Assembly: GCF_030272615.1 (NCBI RefSeq) | Contig: NC_081413.1 | Coordinates: 21,950,501-22,014,500 of the forward strand | Length of the DNA stretch: 64,000 bases | Direction: 5' to 3' | Source: Cryptomeria japonica | Taxonomy: Eukaryota; Streptophyta; Pinopsida; Cupressales; Cupressaceae | In this document: one piece after another, positions 10,520 to 22,601 of the stretch | Numbering within the stretch: the first letter of the stretch is position 1 | Layout of the letters: each line of letters begins with the position of its first letter | The notes under the pieces: generated by a model | Database searches by the model: none | What the model saw: the letters and a program-made list of their open reading frames with translations, nothing else | What the model was told of the DNA's origin: nothing | Translations under genes and position numbers: made by a program

Positions 10520-11390
10520 GGTGAACAGAAAAGTGGCCACATGCAAAAAAAAATTAAAAAAATTCATAACCCATGCGTGTTCTATGAAATTGTAAAGCGG
10601 AAAATCAAACCCTAGTTGCTTTCCCCTCTTCTAACTCCAAGGAGAGAGAAGGGAGGTCACTAGGATTGACGGTTTTCACTTAGGGGAGACTTTACATTCA
10701 AAAGAGGGGTTGAAACCCACAAGATCCAATCCCACACAATGCAAGATTGGATTCTAAATGAGTTTCAAGGGTTAAGACAGTAAGGCTACCCTCTTTTGTA
10801 AAGAATGTAGATAGAAGGATTAAGCTAGGAATGCATGAAAAGTGAGAAAGATTCGCTTATAAACAGAGATAGGGATATAGGATGAAGCTGCGGACCTAGA
10901 ATTAGCAGTAAAATGTCGAGACGACGCTATCCTGCAAATTTGACCGAAAGTTGAAGGGACGATGGCGTCTGGAGTGCACACGGTCCTTTGAAAAATCCGC
11001 GAAACGAAGGGGGATCTGTTCGTCTCTGCACAAGGATTCCAGATCTTCAATTTCAGCCGCGTCCCTGCAACCTACACACAGAAAAGCGAAGAAAATTGGG
11101 GGGTTAGGGATTAGGGGTTTGCCCTTAGGTCAAATCCCAGTTTTGGAATTAACCAAGAAATGAGAAATGCCATAAATGTAAATGTTTGTAATGTAAAACA
11201 AGTACTAGTACCTTGTTGTAAGAATGTTTGTATTCTTACATGCGAAGGTGTAAATGTTGTATGTTGTATGTTGTATGTAGTATGTGATCTCCTCTTCAAT
11301 GGTTGAATCCTTGCCTTGAATGCAACACTTAGCCTTGAATGGAGACATAGAATGATCAATTGCTTGAAGGAATGCTTGAAGAGAGGGATA
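10520..11390 (-). mobile_element. LTR/leader-like retroelement sequence, uncertain
   Basis: This stretch is less AT-rich than its surroundings and has no real gene. Read on the minus strand it resembles the LTR-end and leader part of plant LTR retrotransposons (ccctaaccccccaattttct, then a ctgtgtgtaggttgcaggga-like junction, then a tract with short repeats of catacaa). No matching LTR pair or primer-binding site was found, so this is a weak call. A short tgttgtatg repeat lies at about 11252-11284. Confidence 0.3.
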
Positions 11391-11487
11391 TAATAAGATA
11401 AGGAGAGGGGGAGGGAGAGAGAGTTAGAGACAAAGAGAGGGAGAGAGATAGGGAAAGAAAGAGAAGGGAGAGAGGGTGAGAATAGGA

Positions 11488-11546
<59 letters not shown>

Positions 11547-11898
11547 CGATAAGGAGAGTGGGTGAGAGAGAAAATGAGAGAGAGATTAGGGGGAGAGGGG
11601 GTAAGATAGAGAACATGAGATAAGAAGAGAGGGAGAGAATAGGATAAGGAGAGGGGAAGGGAGATAGAGAGGGAGAGAGAGAGAGGAGATTGAGAGAGAG
11701 GGAGAGGGAGAGGGAGAGAAAGAGAGAGAGAGGGCAGAGACGGGGTGAATAGGATAAAGAGAGGGAGAGGGAGAGAGAGAATAAGAGAGAGAGAGGGGGG
11801 GGAGAGAGAATGTGATAAGATAATGGGAGGGGGAGGGAGAGGGAGAGGTAGGGGAGAGAAAGAGAGAAGGGGGAGAGGGTGATAATAGGATAGGATAA

Positions 11899-11946
<48 letters not shown>

Positions 11947-12110
11947 GGTAGAGAGAGAAGGAGAAGGAGAAGAGGGTTAGAGACTCGACGGAGAGAGAAG
12001 TGTGAGGGGGAGAAAGATGAGATAAAACTCAAGGAGGATAATTACGACTCAGAATAGATAGAGACGATGATGGGGGAAGGAAGATGAGAGAGAGGAAAAG
12101 TAGAGAGACA
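11391..12110 (+). repeat. (AG)n purine tract, about 700 bp
   Basis: Two pure AG runs (about 11493-11542 and 11900-11942) sit in a gagagag/gggagag-rich stretch. It is the strand opposite of the CT tracts elsewhere and belongs to the minus-strand relative of the element's 5' region (10520-13250). Open frames here are compositional. Confidence 0.9.
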
Positions 12111-12235
12111 TGCATGTATACAAACACATATAAATATATCTATATGAATATATGTATATATAACTATAGATATGCATATATACATACATAAACACATATT
12201 ATATATGTATGTCTATACATATATGTAGTAAATGC
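12111..12235. repeat. TA/TG-rich microsatellite
   Basis: Imperfect tatatg/catata repeats. The block has the same relative position as the TA/TG tracts at 48395-48640 and 59350-59600, lying between the CT/AG tract and the conserved 720-bp segment. Confidence 0.8.
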
Positions 12236-12261
12236 TAATTTTACAAGCATACATTTTGATG

Positions 12262-12469
12262 TCTTCACAACCCATACGAATTTTGTGAAGCTCAAAATGA
12301 TGGTTTTTCATAACCCATACGGGTTTTGTGAAAATAAAAATGATGTTTTTGATAACCCATACTGGTTTTGCGAAACTCAAAATGATGGTTTTTCATAACC
12401 CGTGCGGGTTTTGTGAAACTCAAAATGATGGTTTTAGTTCTACATAACCCGTATGGGTTATGTAGAACT
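12262..12469. repeat. 43-bp minisatellite with embedded palindromes, ending in a perfect hairpin
   Basis: Units begin at about 12266, 12309, 12351, 12394 and 12441 (period near 43 bp). Each carries a small inverted repeat of the type aaccc-atac-gggtt. The last unit is a perfect hairpin: agttctacataaccc (12436-12450), a 4-nt loop gtat, then its exact complement (12455-12469). Confidence 0.9.
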
Positions 12470-12539
12470 ATGAATGGTACTTTTTATTTTTCAAAACCTG
12501 AGAGAGTTATCTTTTACATCAGAACCCGTGCAGTTTTTG

Positions 12540-13250
12540 GCTTGGTAAGAGGGTTGGAAAAAAATGCTAAGGCTTGCAAGCCATTTCCCCTCCATTTTTG
12601 TCCCTTTACACCTTTATTCATCTTCCAATATGATTTATCGACTTCATCATCATCAATTTTACAAATGATCAAAAGGGTATCTCTAAAATTACCACCATAA
12701 TCTCACACATCTTCTTAGCTTTCTGGCCATATAAATGTTTCTATTTTTGGACAACATTAGCATAGTAAACTTTAATTTTCTTTACCAGTGCCTTGACAAT
12801 CCTCACAGACATACGTCTACCATTTTTTTAATAACTTTTTGATATACTTGACCATATTTAAAATAAATTATATATTATTTTTCTACACTAGATTCTATAC
12901 AATTGAAAAAAATAAGTTTTCATTTTTTATTATTTTGATGCAAGTTATGCCCAATGCCCGAACAACTACCAAATTTTCAAGATGCGATCACTTCAAAAAA
13001 TCATTAAAAAAAATTCTCAAGGAAAAATTACAAAAAAATACACAACTTCTAGATCTCAATCTTACATATCTTCCTACCAAAGGGTTTTGCAAAATACTAA
13101 ATCTAACTATATATTTTGTGCAGTGCACGAAAACAACTATGTTATGTTTTTCTAAAAAAATTAGGAACATTTTTTTGTGTGCGAGAGGTTTGACCCTCTT
13201 AATCTCATCCAATTTTAAAAAACCTTAGTAGTTTAGAAACTAGATTCAGA
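12540..13250 (-). repeat. Diverged inverted copy of the conserved 720-bp segment
   Basis: The reverse complement of this stretch aligns by eye with 47500-48240 and 58455-59195. Shared landmarks are actctgaatctagttt, ttggataagattaag, gttattaaaaaaatggta(c/g)acg and acgtatgtctctgag. Similarity looks like about 75 percent, so this is an older relative. Short open frames on both strands are not convincing genes. Confidence 0.7.
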
Positions 13251-13254
13251 GTAG

Positions 13255-15355
13255 AAAGGAATAATTATTGGATATCCACTCATCTAGTGAAAAATATACC
13301 TAGACTAATTGGAGAATAAGTTTTAGTCACATTTCAAAGAAACTATACTACTTGTTCATGAGAGACCTTACAAAATTTCAATATGGATTTGAATGTTTGA
13401 TATTTCCATGTTCTTAGAGGTCTAATCATTTTCCCTTACAATTGGATATATGAGGAGATAATAAATCATATAGGAGTCCATTTAAATTATAAAACATGTG
13501 ATGACAGAGCAAAATATTTTTATAGTATAAAAGGAATGGTGGAGTCAAGACAATTTTCATGGATAAAATTTTTTCATCTTCATAGCTAAACTAAAGAGGC
13601 TAAATGTTGTTTGTCTGTGTTTCCTTTGGTTCTGTGAATTCTTGAGGTTGATCCCCTATTTTGATGTTGTTTCATGTCGGTTTGGTCGATGACCGGCTGT
13701 TGTAAAACTTTTAGTTTTGGGTCCATATAAAACCAGTTTATTTTTATCAAAAACTAAAGAGGCTAAAGAATAATTTTAAACTTTGGAACTAAAACTGTTT
13801 CAAGGATATATTTGAAACAAAGTATAAATTAGATATAGAATTACAAAATCTTGAGGCGGTTATAAAAAATTGAATGAATGAAGGCTCATTCTTGAAGGGG
13901 AAAAAACTTGTTACATGAGGATTCTTGGCCAAGGAGGAGATATTATAGAAAAAATCATGGGAGACATGGACCAAGGACGACGATAGTAATACAAATAATT
14001 TTCTTAATAGCAATGAACAAAGAATAATAATAAATCAAATTGCTTCCCTCAAATTATGAGAAGGATCAAGAGTTGAGGATCCCAAGGCTATAGCTAGAGT
14101 TGTGGTTTCTTTGTTTAATAATCCCCTTACCTCCATCGAGAGAACAAACATATTATCGTAAAAGGAGATATTACAATACATCCCTGGTTTGGTCGTAGAA
14201 GCTCAAAACAATCTTCGTAATCAAGAGTTCTCTTTAAACTCCCCCTGGAAAAGGCTCCTAGTCCCGATGGACGATCAAAAAGTTTCTTTGATGAATGTTG
14301 GGAAATTATTGATCATGATCTTGCTGATTCTATTAATGCCTCTTTGTAATTAGGGAACTTAATGAGGGACATGAGCTTGACACCTTCATTTCTATTATTT
14401 CTAAGAAGATGGCTACAGAGACACTTGATGACTTTCATCCCATTTCCTTATGCAATATTGTTTATAAGGTAATGGAAAAAGCCATGGTAAATAGATAAAA
14501 AAAAATTCTTCCAAACATCATATTAGGTTTTTCCTTGGGTAGATACATCGTGGATGGGGTAATTATTACCCAGGCGGATATTCACTCTATACAGACAACC
14601 AAAAAGTATGGGTTGATTGTCAAATTAGATATTAAGAAGGAATATGATTGGGTGGATTGGAGATTCTTGCTCAAAACCATGGAGGCCTTTTGTTTGAATT
14701 CAAGATGGATAAATTAGATTTATATGTACATCTCTACCCTGAGATTTTTAATATTGGTGAATAGCTCACCCAAAGGGTTTTTTTAAATATCTCACGGTAT
14801 CGAGCAAGGCGACCCACTGTCTCCTTTCTTATTCATTATAATGGGTGAAGCCATAGGAAAACATTTGACCAAGAGTGTTGAGGTAACTCATCAATGGTTT
14901 GGAAGTAAGTAGCTGTCTATCCCCACTATCACACAACCAATTTATGGATGACACCATTCTCTGTGGCAATGCTAAGAAAAGGGAGGCTTACCACATGAAG
15001 AACATACTAAATCGATATGCACTAGCTTTAGGATAGGAGGTCAATAGAGAGAAATCCTAAATATTTTTCTTCAATAAAACTCCACAAATGGAAAGAGACA
15101 TCCTAAATATCATATAATTTAGACAAAGACCATGTTGTTATTTCAACCTTCCACTAGCCAAAGGTCTAGACCTAACTTAATCTTTGGGACACTCTAAAGT
15201 GCAAAATGGATGACAAGATGGCTTGTTAGAATAAAAAATGGTTGTCATGGGCAGGTAGTTTGACAATATTAAATTTGGTTATCTTATCCACATCCATTTA
15301 TCTTATGTCATGTATGTCATTTATCTGCAATATTTTGACATAACTCTATTAGGGT
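13255..15355 (+). pseudogene. Old degenerate LINE: EN end, linker, RT
   Basis: Despite many stops and frame shifts, plant L1-type ORF2 landmarks appear in order: a 'SDHFPI'-like end of the endonuclease (SNHFPLQLDI near 13425), a linker (KSWETWTKDDDSNTNNF near 13950), the RT start (APSPDG.S..FFDECWEIIDHDLADSI near 14250-14340), IVDGVIITQADIHSIQ and KLDIKKEYDWVDWRF (14535-14700), EQGDPLSPFLFII (near 14800), the catalytic FMDD at 14941-14952, and a post-RT 'WAG..L' region ending about 15355. Both ends are missing. It is interrupted at 13605-13750 by a later insertion. Confidence 0.75.
13605..13750 (+). mobile_element. 146-bp 5'-truncated LINE tail with 17-bp TSD
   Basis: The insert is flanked by perfect 17-bp direct repeats, aaactaaagaggctaaa, at 13588-13604 and 13751-13767. 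It has the look of a plant LINE 3' UTR (ggtcgatgaccggctgttgt, then ttttatcaa). Length, truncation and duplication length all fit target-primed reverse transcription. It sits inside the older LINE and so post-dates it. Confidence 0.85.
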
Positions 15356-16016
15356 TGGGCTAGGGTTTAGAGGGTGAGGTATATTTTGTTTTCATTCTAT
15401 TTTTTATAATATTCGATAGCATGAGGACATTTGTTGCTCTTTGATGTAAACTTGTAAAAAAAATTATATTGTTATGAATAATACAAATACTTCCTACTTT
15501 GTAGTATACTATACTGAGCAAGAAAAAAATTATTTTCAATGAAGTGTCACATTCCAAAGAAAAACTATTATGGAATTTTGAAATATCCATAATCAAATAA
15601 TTGATCAATGAAATGACACATTCTACTCCGTAAATAAAGAAAATGAAAATATTATGAAATAAAAAATATTTCAAAATAAATAATTATAATATAATATAAA
15701 CATTATAGTGAAAACATACATTTTTCTTAGAAAGATAATAATAATTTAGTTAAAAACTTATATAACCATAATTATAGTAATAAAATTAATCATAAATTTA
15801 GTTATTATTATTTTAAGATTATCTTATTTGATGTATATTTATGTAATAATAATTATAACCATCTTAATAAATCAACTATTAATAATTATAAAACTGTATA
15901 ATATAAACATTAGAATGAAAATATGCACTCTTTTAATGACTAAATAAAATATATTTAAATTCATGATTAAAAGTTATTAAATTATTTTGTATATATTAAA
16001 ATGATTAAAATAAAAA
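15356..16016. other. AT-rich flank with two satellite-like monomers
   Basis: No gene is visible. At 15535-15690 two stretches (aatgaagtgtcacattcc; caatgaaatgacacattct, followed by tattatgaaat) match the 82-bp satellite in the orientation of arm 2. The LINE at 16027 may therefore have inserted in or near an older satellite field. Confidence 0.5.
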
Positions 16017-16026
16017 ATATACTTTT

Positions 16027-16312
16027 TGAAGGTTTTGAGGAACTGCGAACTTTTGGGAGGAGATACGAATTTGAAACCGGTTATGCGAATTAAGTCACTG
16101 TGAAATTAAGCGCTGACATCACTACTGGTGTGGACCCATTTCATGTTGGCGTGGATGCAATCTCGGCTGTGATTGTGTGGAGGAGAACCGCTCCTCCACA
16201 TGGTGTGCATTCTCTAACCCTACACTCTGCAATATTAGCATAATAAAAATCTTCTTCTTTTTTCATTAAGTCTGCTCCTTCTCACACGTGCGAGGTCTCC
16301 CTCAGCTCCTAA
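16027..16312 (+). promoter_or_regulatory. LINE 5' UTR / internal promoter region
   Basis: A less AT-rich leader between the upstream TSD and the ORF1 ATG. Full-length LINEs carry their promoter here. No specific promoter motif is claimed. Confidence 0.4.
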
Positions 16313-18089
16313 ATGGAGCCTGAGGAACTTATTAACCCCAAACCACTGCCTCTCAGCTCGCAGCCTGAAACTCTAAAAAAAACCTTTGCTACGACCATAA
16401 CTAGCCCCAACCATGGCGTCTCTCCTAGTGTTAAGTTCGTGGCTGGAGCTCTGAGACCCAATGGAGAAGGTAAGGGATCTAATGTTACCATTGACCTCTC
16501 TGCAATTTCTCTAAATGATGTTTTGGCTCAAGAAATCTCTAGTGAAAAAAATAGACTTAGAAATATGGCTATTTTCTTTGCTGTCATTGATATAGATAAT
16601 TGCCCCCCTCGAAAATTTCTTGATGACTAGTTTTATAATTTCTAGAATATCAAATTGGGTTACACGTTTTCCTTCTGTAGACAAATACAAAAGGGCCTAT
16701 TTGTAATCTTCTTTAACTCTCTGGAAACGCAATTAGAAGTCCTTAAAGGCAATACTGGGCTATTGGAAACACCTCCTTCCGTACGCTAGCATGGACACCT
16801 GAGGCCACAAATGAGGAAATCATTGCCCTCTCAAGCCCTAGGTGGCTCTTACTGAAAAGTGTCCCCGCTTTCCTTTGGAAATTCCTCCCTCAGCTCATTG
16901 AACCTATCAGCAAATGATTAGAATGGATAATTCAAATAGGTTAATCCCGCATCTTGACATGAGAATGTTGGTGTCAATAAAACGTGGGATAGACATTAAT
17001 CCTGAGAATCTTAAAATTAAGATTGAGGAAGAAGTAAATGTTTGCCCTATCAAACTCTTGGATGGAATGAACACATGTTTTTTATGCAAAAAAAGAGGGG
17101 CCTCAACAGAAAAACTGTCGAATTATTAAGAGACATAATCCGGGGAATGAATTCCATCCCCCGAAACTAGAGAGTAGAAACCCTTAAATTCCTAATGATC
17201 CCAACCCCCCCTGAAACCTAACTCAAGGAACCCTAATACCACCCGCCGGCATACCACTGTTGCAAAACCTACCTTGGCCTCACCTATGGAGTCCGCTTAC
17301 ATAAACCCTAATCTGAAGAGTGATAACATCGTCTCTGGTTATTTAAACTCTAAAATGATATTTGGCATGCCGAATATTGAAACAACAATATCCTCTACTT
17401 AGCCTCTAATCACCACTCCTCTCTTTACTGCTATGGACATGGAAGAAATACCTCAAGGTGACGGATTTCTACTTGTCGTCAATAGAAAGCATCGTAGGAA
17501 AATAGTCCAACAACTAGCAGCGGAAAAAATAATGAATGATACCAAATTCACCACCCCAAAGATGAAATAGGTACTCTTGTCCAGTAACTCCTCTATTTCT
17601 CATTCCAAAGTTAAATCAATGATCTTAAATATTGAGGGGGCCACTCATGATTGTAATGCTACAACTAGCCAAGGTGGTTTTGATAAATTATTTTCCAAAG
17701 GCGAGGAATCCCCTGCTTCTCCCTCTACAAATGTTACTTTATCCCACCCTGTGGCTAATTTTAGCACTATAGGCACGAGCTTCCCCCCCAAAATCTTCCA
17801 TGAACTAGATGAAGAATGTACTATTTAGATCATCCCTGCTAAAATCACGGTTGACAATAAAATTCCTAACATGCTCTGCATCATGAATGAGCCTTGCACT
17901 GAGATAGGTAACAATACCAACCATGAGCATGAGGGGATAGAGAAAATCGACCCCAATGAGGATAATGATAGCTTATACTTTGGTGCTAAAGCTAAAAAGA
18001 AGGGAAGGCCTCTCGGGGGTAAAAATAAGAAGAAGACTGCGGGCACCCCAGGTACCTCGGTTAGTAACCCAAACCCATGCTACTCTTAG
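16313..18089 (+). pseudogene. LINE ORF1 (DUF4283-like plus CCHC-type knuckle), broken
   Basis: The ATG at 16313 opens a 105-codon frame (MEPEELINPKPLPLSS...) ending FFAVIDIDNCPPRKFLDD. A stop follows, and then FYNF.NIKLGYTFSFCRQIQ, the core of the DUF4283 domain of plant LINE ORF1. At 16914-17129 comes LIPHLDMRMLVSIKRGIDI and CFLCKKRGA, a damaged zinc-knuckle (the His of CxxCxxxGH is Ala). The rest is low-complexity and ends in a Lys/Arg-rich tail (KAKKKGRPLGG) at 18089. Stops and frameshifts disable it. The protein normally coats LINE RNA and accompanies it to the nucleus. ORF2 begins 35 nt after its stop, the usual bicistronic arrangement. Confidence 0.8.
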
Positions 18090-18124
18090 GCTATTCATTT
18101 TGTCTTATCCTAATAGTGTTCTCC

Positions 18125-21100
18125 ATGAAGTGCATTTCATGGAATGTTAGAGGGGTGGAATCACCCGATAGGAAGTTCATCATCAAGAGATTTCTTGATA
18201 TGCATAGACATGTTGACTTCTTGCTTCTGCAAGAGCTTAAGGCTACTAGGTTCACTCTTGACACCACCCTTGATTTTATCTGGAGAGATGCAGTTAAACT
18301 CTGCTCTAACCACCATAAAGGTAGAGCTGGTGTTGGACTCCTCATCAATCCTAAATGGACTAATCTAATTGCCAATAGGGGAGTATCCCCTTGCAATCAT
18401 GTTGTCTGGATCTCAATTAAGGTAAATGACATCCAATATGCTCCTAACGATTACAGAGATAGAAGTATGCTTTGAGAATGGCTCAAATCTCTCCCGCAAA
18501 TCCCCTGAATCCTTGTCGAAGACTTTAACATAATTGAAAATGAAGGGGATAAAATTGGTGGATTACCATTTGAATGGCATCAAGCTTAAAGGACATACTG
18601 GAACAGGTTGAAAAAAACCAAGTCCCTGTTTGATCCTCTCGAGGGAGGCAGATCTCCCCCCCATAAAATCTGGCACACTTGGTGCGACCACCAAAAAGAT
18701 TCCAATAGGATATACTCAAGGCTTGACCGGTTTTACGCCAATAAGGATTGCTTTTCCTTCCTCCCTAATGACCAAGGAATTTTTATCACTATCTGGCCAA
18801 CAACACTATCTGACCATCACCTTATTATTGCTAATATTAGTATTAGGAATGCGGTCTCTAGACAAACTGACAGGACTGAAAAATTTATGCTAAATACATC
18901 CCTACTTAAAGATCAAGAGGTCTTGATGGTTGTGAAGCTTATTAGAATTATTAATCTATAGAATAAACTCCTCCCCTCACATATTGATAGATGGAGTTAC
19001 AATATCAACTCCTGGCAGAAACTACTCTAGACCATTGGCCAGAAAAATGCTAGAGACTTTTGATTTACTAAAAAAGCCCTCTCTAGTCGACTACATGTCC
19101 TTGAAGAGGACATCCAAAATAATCCTAGTAATACTCAAATTGCTAGCCAACTTACACAAGCCAAGGAAGTCCTCAAGAAACATCAACAGGTTAAAATCCG
19201 TGAGGCCATGCTCAGAGCACGATCACATGGGCTCTAGTTTGGGGAAAAAGGGTCAAAATTCTTTTTTAATCTATTGAAATATAAACAGGCCAAAGAGAAG
19301 ATTGATAGGCTTGTTATTGATAATAAGGAAATCATAGACCTCCCTAGTATTAGAGATGCCTTTGAACTGTTCTATAAAAACCTTTTCACCTCAGAAGACA
19401 CTAGCATGGCCAAGAACACTAGAGAACATTACAAAACCCTCATCCCCACTAGGATGTCTAATGAGGACTGCCTCCTAATCAATCAAATGATCACTGTTCA
19501 AGAAATCATGGATGCCATTAAGTCCCTTAAACCTGATAAAGCTCTGGGCCTGGACGGGCTCCCTACTAAATTTTATAAAGCTAATAAAGAATGGATTGCT
19601 ATGTACCTTCATGAAATCTACTCTGAAGCATTCATCAATGACTCCCTTGGAACTGACATCAACAAAGGAATCATCAAACTTATCCCCAAAGATGGGGACA
19701 AGGCCCTACTAAAAAATTGGAGGCCCATCATGCTTCCCAATGTTTCTTATAAAATTCTTGCTAAAGCCTTATCCCTTCGCCTTGTCAAGATCTTACCCAA
19801 ATTCATTTGCTCCACACAAATCGGCTTCATCAAGGGGAGGTATTTCTTAGAAAACCTCATTACTAGCTGGGAGACCATGGAGTGGGCTAAGACCTCCAAC
19901 CAAGAGTCTGCCATGTTCTTACTTTATTTTGAGAAGGCTTATGATTGAGTGGAATGGGAGTTTATCACTATGATGCTCCAGGCCTTTGGATTCCCAGAAA
20001 ACTTCTGTAGTTATGTTAATGTCCTCCTTCAAGATGCCTCGGCCTAGCTGCAGATCAATGGCTCCCTATCCAACAACATCAAACTTAGTAGATCAATTAG
20101 GCAAGATTGTCCACTCGCCCCTACCCTATTTGTCATTGCATCTGATGCCCTCTATTACCTTCTGAGGAATGACTCCCTCTCCCCTAGTGTCAAGGGTATT
20201 AAACTCCCAGATAACTCCACCCTCCTCAACATCTAGTTTGTGGATGACATGGCCTTGTTCCTTGAACTGTCACTCCAAAATGTTGATGCACTTGTCCACA
20301 AGCTTAAGATCTTTGGCTCCATGTCGGGGGCTAGAATCTCATAGGCCAAATCTACCCTCCTTGGATGAAAAGATGAACCCCCTGACTGGATTTCCTCCTA
20401 TGAGTTTCAGTGGGGAGGCCCAATAAGATCATTCGTTACCTTAGAATCCCCTTTTCGGTCTCTCTCTCTCCTAAAGAAATGTGGCAATGGGTCAAGTAAA
20501 AAATTGATTAAAAGCTAAACAAATGGGATAATCAATTCCTCTCCATGGCTGGCAGAATTCAAGTATGCCAAAAAATTCTTTCATCATATACTCTGTACTA
20601 CTCCTCTGCATGGCTATTTAATGACTATCAAATACCTGAGGTTGAAAAGACCATCAGACAGTACCTCTGGTCTAATGGTAAAGGTGCTAAGAAGATGCAT
20701 GTTGTAAACTGGAAACGGTGTCACATGGCCAAAAAGGTTGGTGGCCTTGGACTAAAAGACCTAAAAACACAAGGAATCGCCCTCACTGGAAAATGGATCT
20801 TCCATGCATTGGATGGGATGGAACCCTGGAAAGTCCTAATTAGAAACAACATTGAAAGAGGCACTCTAAAAAATGCCAAATCTTGGAAACATCTTCCTCT
20901 TGCTGAACTGGTTTCGGGTAAGTTTCATGTCTCAGTGCAAGTCTCATGTGTGTTTAGATCGATTTGGAAAGCATGGGAGCATGTCAGACACCTTATTGAC
21001 AACCCTGGTGCTAGTAGTAATGATGTCCTCCATGGGGAAATATTCATATGGTGGAATCTTTACCATGCTAACAAGCCTCTTGCCCTTACACAAGGCTGCC

Positions 21101-22160
21101 CGGCCAAATTATGGGATAAAGCTGGTATTAGATACTTCATAGACCTGTTTGAGCATGACACACTTATCAGCTTGGAAGAATTGATCTCTTCCCACAACCT
21201 ACCACCTACCCAAAAAAGGACTTATTTGATGGTTAAAAGGGCATGGCAGGCCCTAGATCTATGATCCACTATTGACCTTGACTCGCGTAGATTTTTAACA
21301 TTCAAATGGAAAGATGGTTCCCAGCTATCCAAAATTAAATGCTCTAGCATCTATGATATGATTGTAAATAATGGCTCTATTGTTTTACACACTAATAAGT
21401 TTTGGTATGTTGATCTATCTGATAAGCTTTAGCAGAAATTTTTTATGTGGATTTGGAAAAGACCGATCCCACCTAAAATACAATGTTTAAAATGGCAGAT
21501 CATAATAGATAGACTTCCCCTGAGAAAGGGGCTGGCTAATGATGATTTATGTTCAGTTTGCAGAATTCCTGACACTTGTAGGCACATTTTTTTTTACTGC
21601 ACTTTTGCCAAGGAGGTTTGGTTAATGTTTGGTTTTGTTATTCCTATGCATATAAATATCTTTAACATTATATTCGGACATATTGATGGCTTAAAAAGGA
21701 TGCTAATCTATTTTGGTTTATACTATCTTCCTTTATTTTGTAGTTCATTTAGAAAATCAGAAATGAGGATAGGTTTAATAATAATAGCAGATGCCTTACT
21801 GAGTCTTTTTTTAGACTCACTTTTTTAAAAATTGCTTCTCAGGTATGCTTTCTCATGAATCTGGAAAAACAAAAGTTCCTTCCCTTCCTTAGGGATGGGC
21901 ATGCAATGATGTTTGTGTACAAGGTGAAGAATGGCTATGAGTGGAGGTGGCTTTCGAGTGACCTCTCTTCATTCAAGGAGGCATTGAAGGTGCTTCATAA
22001 GGAAATCTACAACAACAAAGTACCTGATGCAGACCACATAGCCATGCTCGCCCAAATTCAAGATAAAAAAGGGTGGTTTGGATGGAGGGGGCCCAAGGAT
22101 GGACCGCTTGGATGGACACCTTTGATAATATTTTGCATTAGACACACCATTTTTGTATAG
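18125..22160 (+). pseudogene. LINE ORF2: endonuclease, RT, zf-RVT, broken
   Basis: The ATG at 18125 gives MKCISWNVRGVESPDRK, the opening of an EEP-fold endonuclease. LLLQE (near 18225), YAPNDY, DFN (near 18520) and SDHHLI (near 18800) are its later motifs. RT follows: KPDKALGLDGLPTKF (near 19530), NKGIIKLIPKDGD, NWRPIMLPNVSYKILAKAL, IGFIKGRYF, YFEKAYD (near 19930), RQDCPLAPTLFVIASD and the catalytic FVDD at 20237-20248. The C-terminal part has PPKIQCLKWQIIIDRLP and a zinc-binding C..C....H....C cluster at about 21545-21600. About 1,340 codons is normal for the family, but stops (for example after YFEKAYD) and frame changes (near 20400, 21830) make it inactive. From 20437 on it is duplicated inversely at 3277-5130. 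Confidence 0.9.
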
Positions 22161-22601
22161 ACAATTACTCTTTACTGGTAGTTAGTTTGGGTTGTTAGCT
22201 CTCACAGTGATTTTTGGTGGTTGAGGTGGTGCCTCCTTGTATAATTTTGTAAATTTGTTATCCTCGATTATCAATATAAAATATATATATATATACTTTT
22301 CATTTTTAAAAGTATTAATTAGTGTGAATCAAATCTCTATAAAATATGTAGTTGATTTTATTACCTACATTTTAAAAAAATAAAATAAAATCTATATATC
22401 TATATAGAAATTCACTTTATTTACATTATTATAAATAAAAAATTTAAAAAATCTATGATACCTATAAATTGGTTCCTATAACAACAATTTTTTTAAACAA
22501 TCATAGTTTACATAAATAATTTTTATAATATAATAATCAATATTTATTGGTGCAAAATAATTAATTAATTGAACTTCAATGAATGGAATACTATTGAAAT
22601 A

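Larger units (their letters stand above)
16027..22290 (+). mobile_element. Full-length plant L1-type LINE (6.26 kb), inactive
   Basis: Candidate 10-bp target-site duplications, atatactttt, lie at 16017-16026 and 22291-22300. The element has a 5' UTR of about 285 bp, ORF1 (16313-18089), ORF2 (18125-22160), a 3' UTR and a TA-rich tail. The TSD is AT-rich, so chance cannot be excluded, but its position at both expected ends is good support. Its last 1.85 kb lies within inverted-repeat arm 2. Confidence 0.85.

Noticed and set aside
10951-11163. 70-codon plus-strand and 76-codon minus-strand frames in the less AT-rich 10520-11390 block
   Set aside because: Both overlap, neither shows conserved motifs, and the block looks like retroelement leader or LTR sequence.
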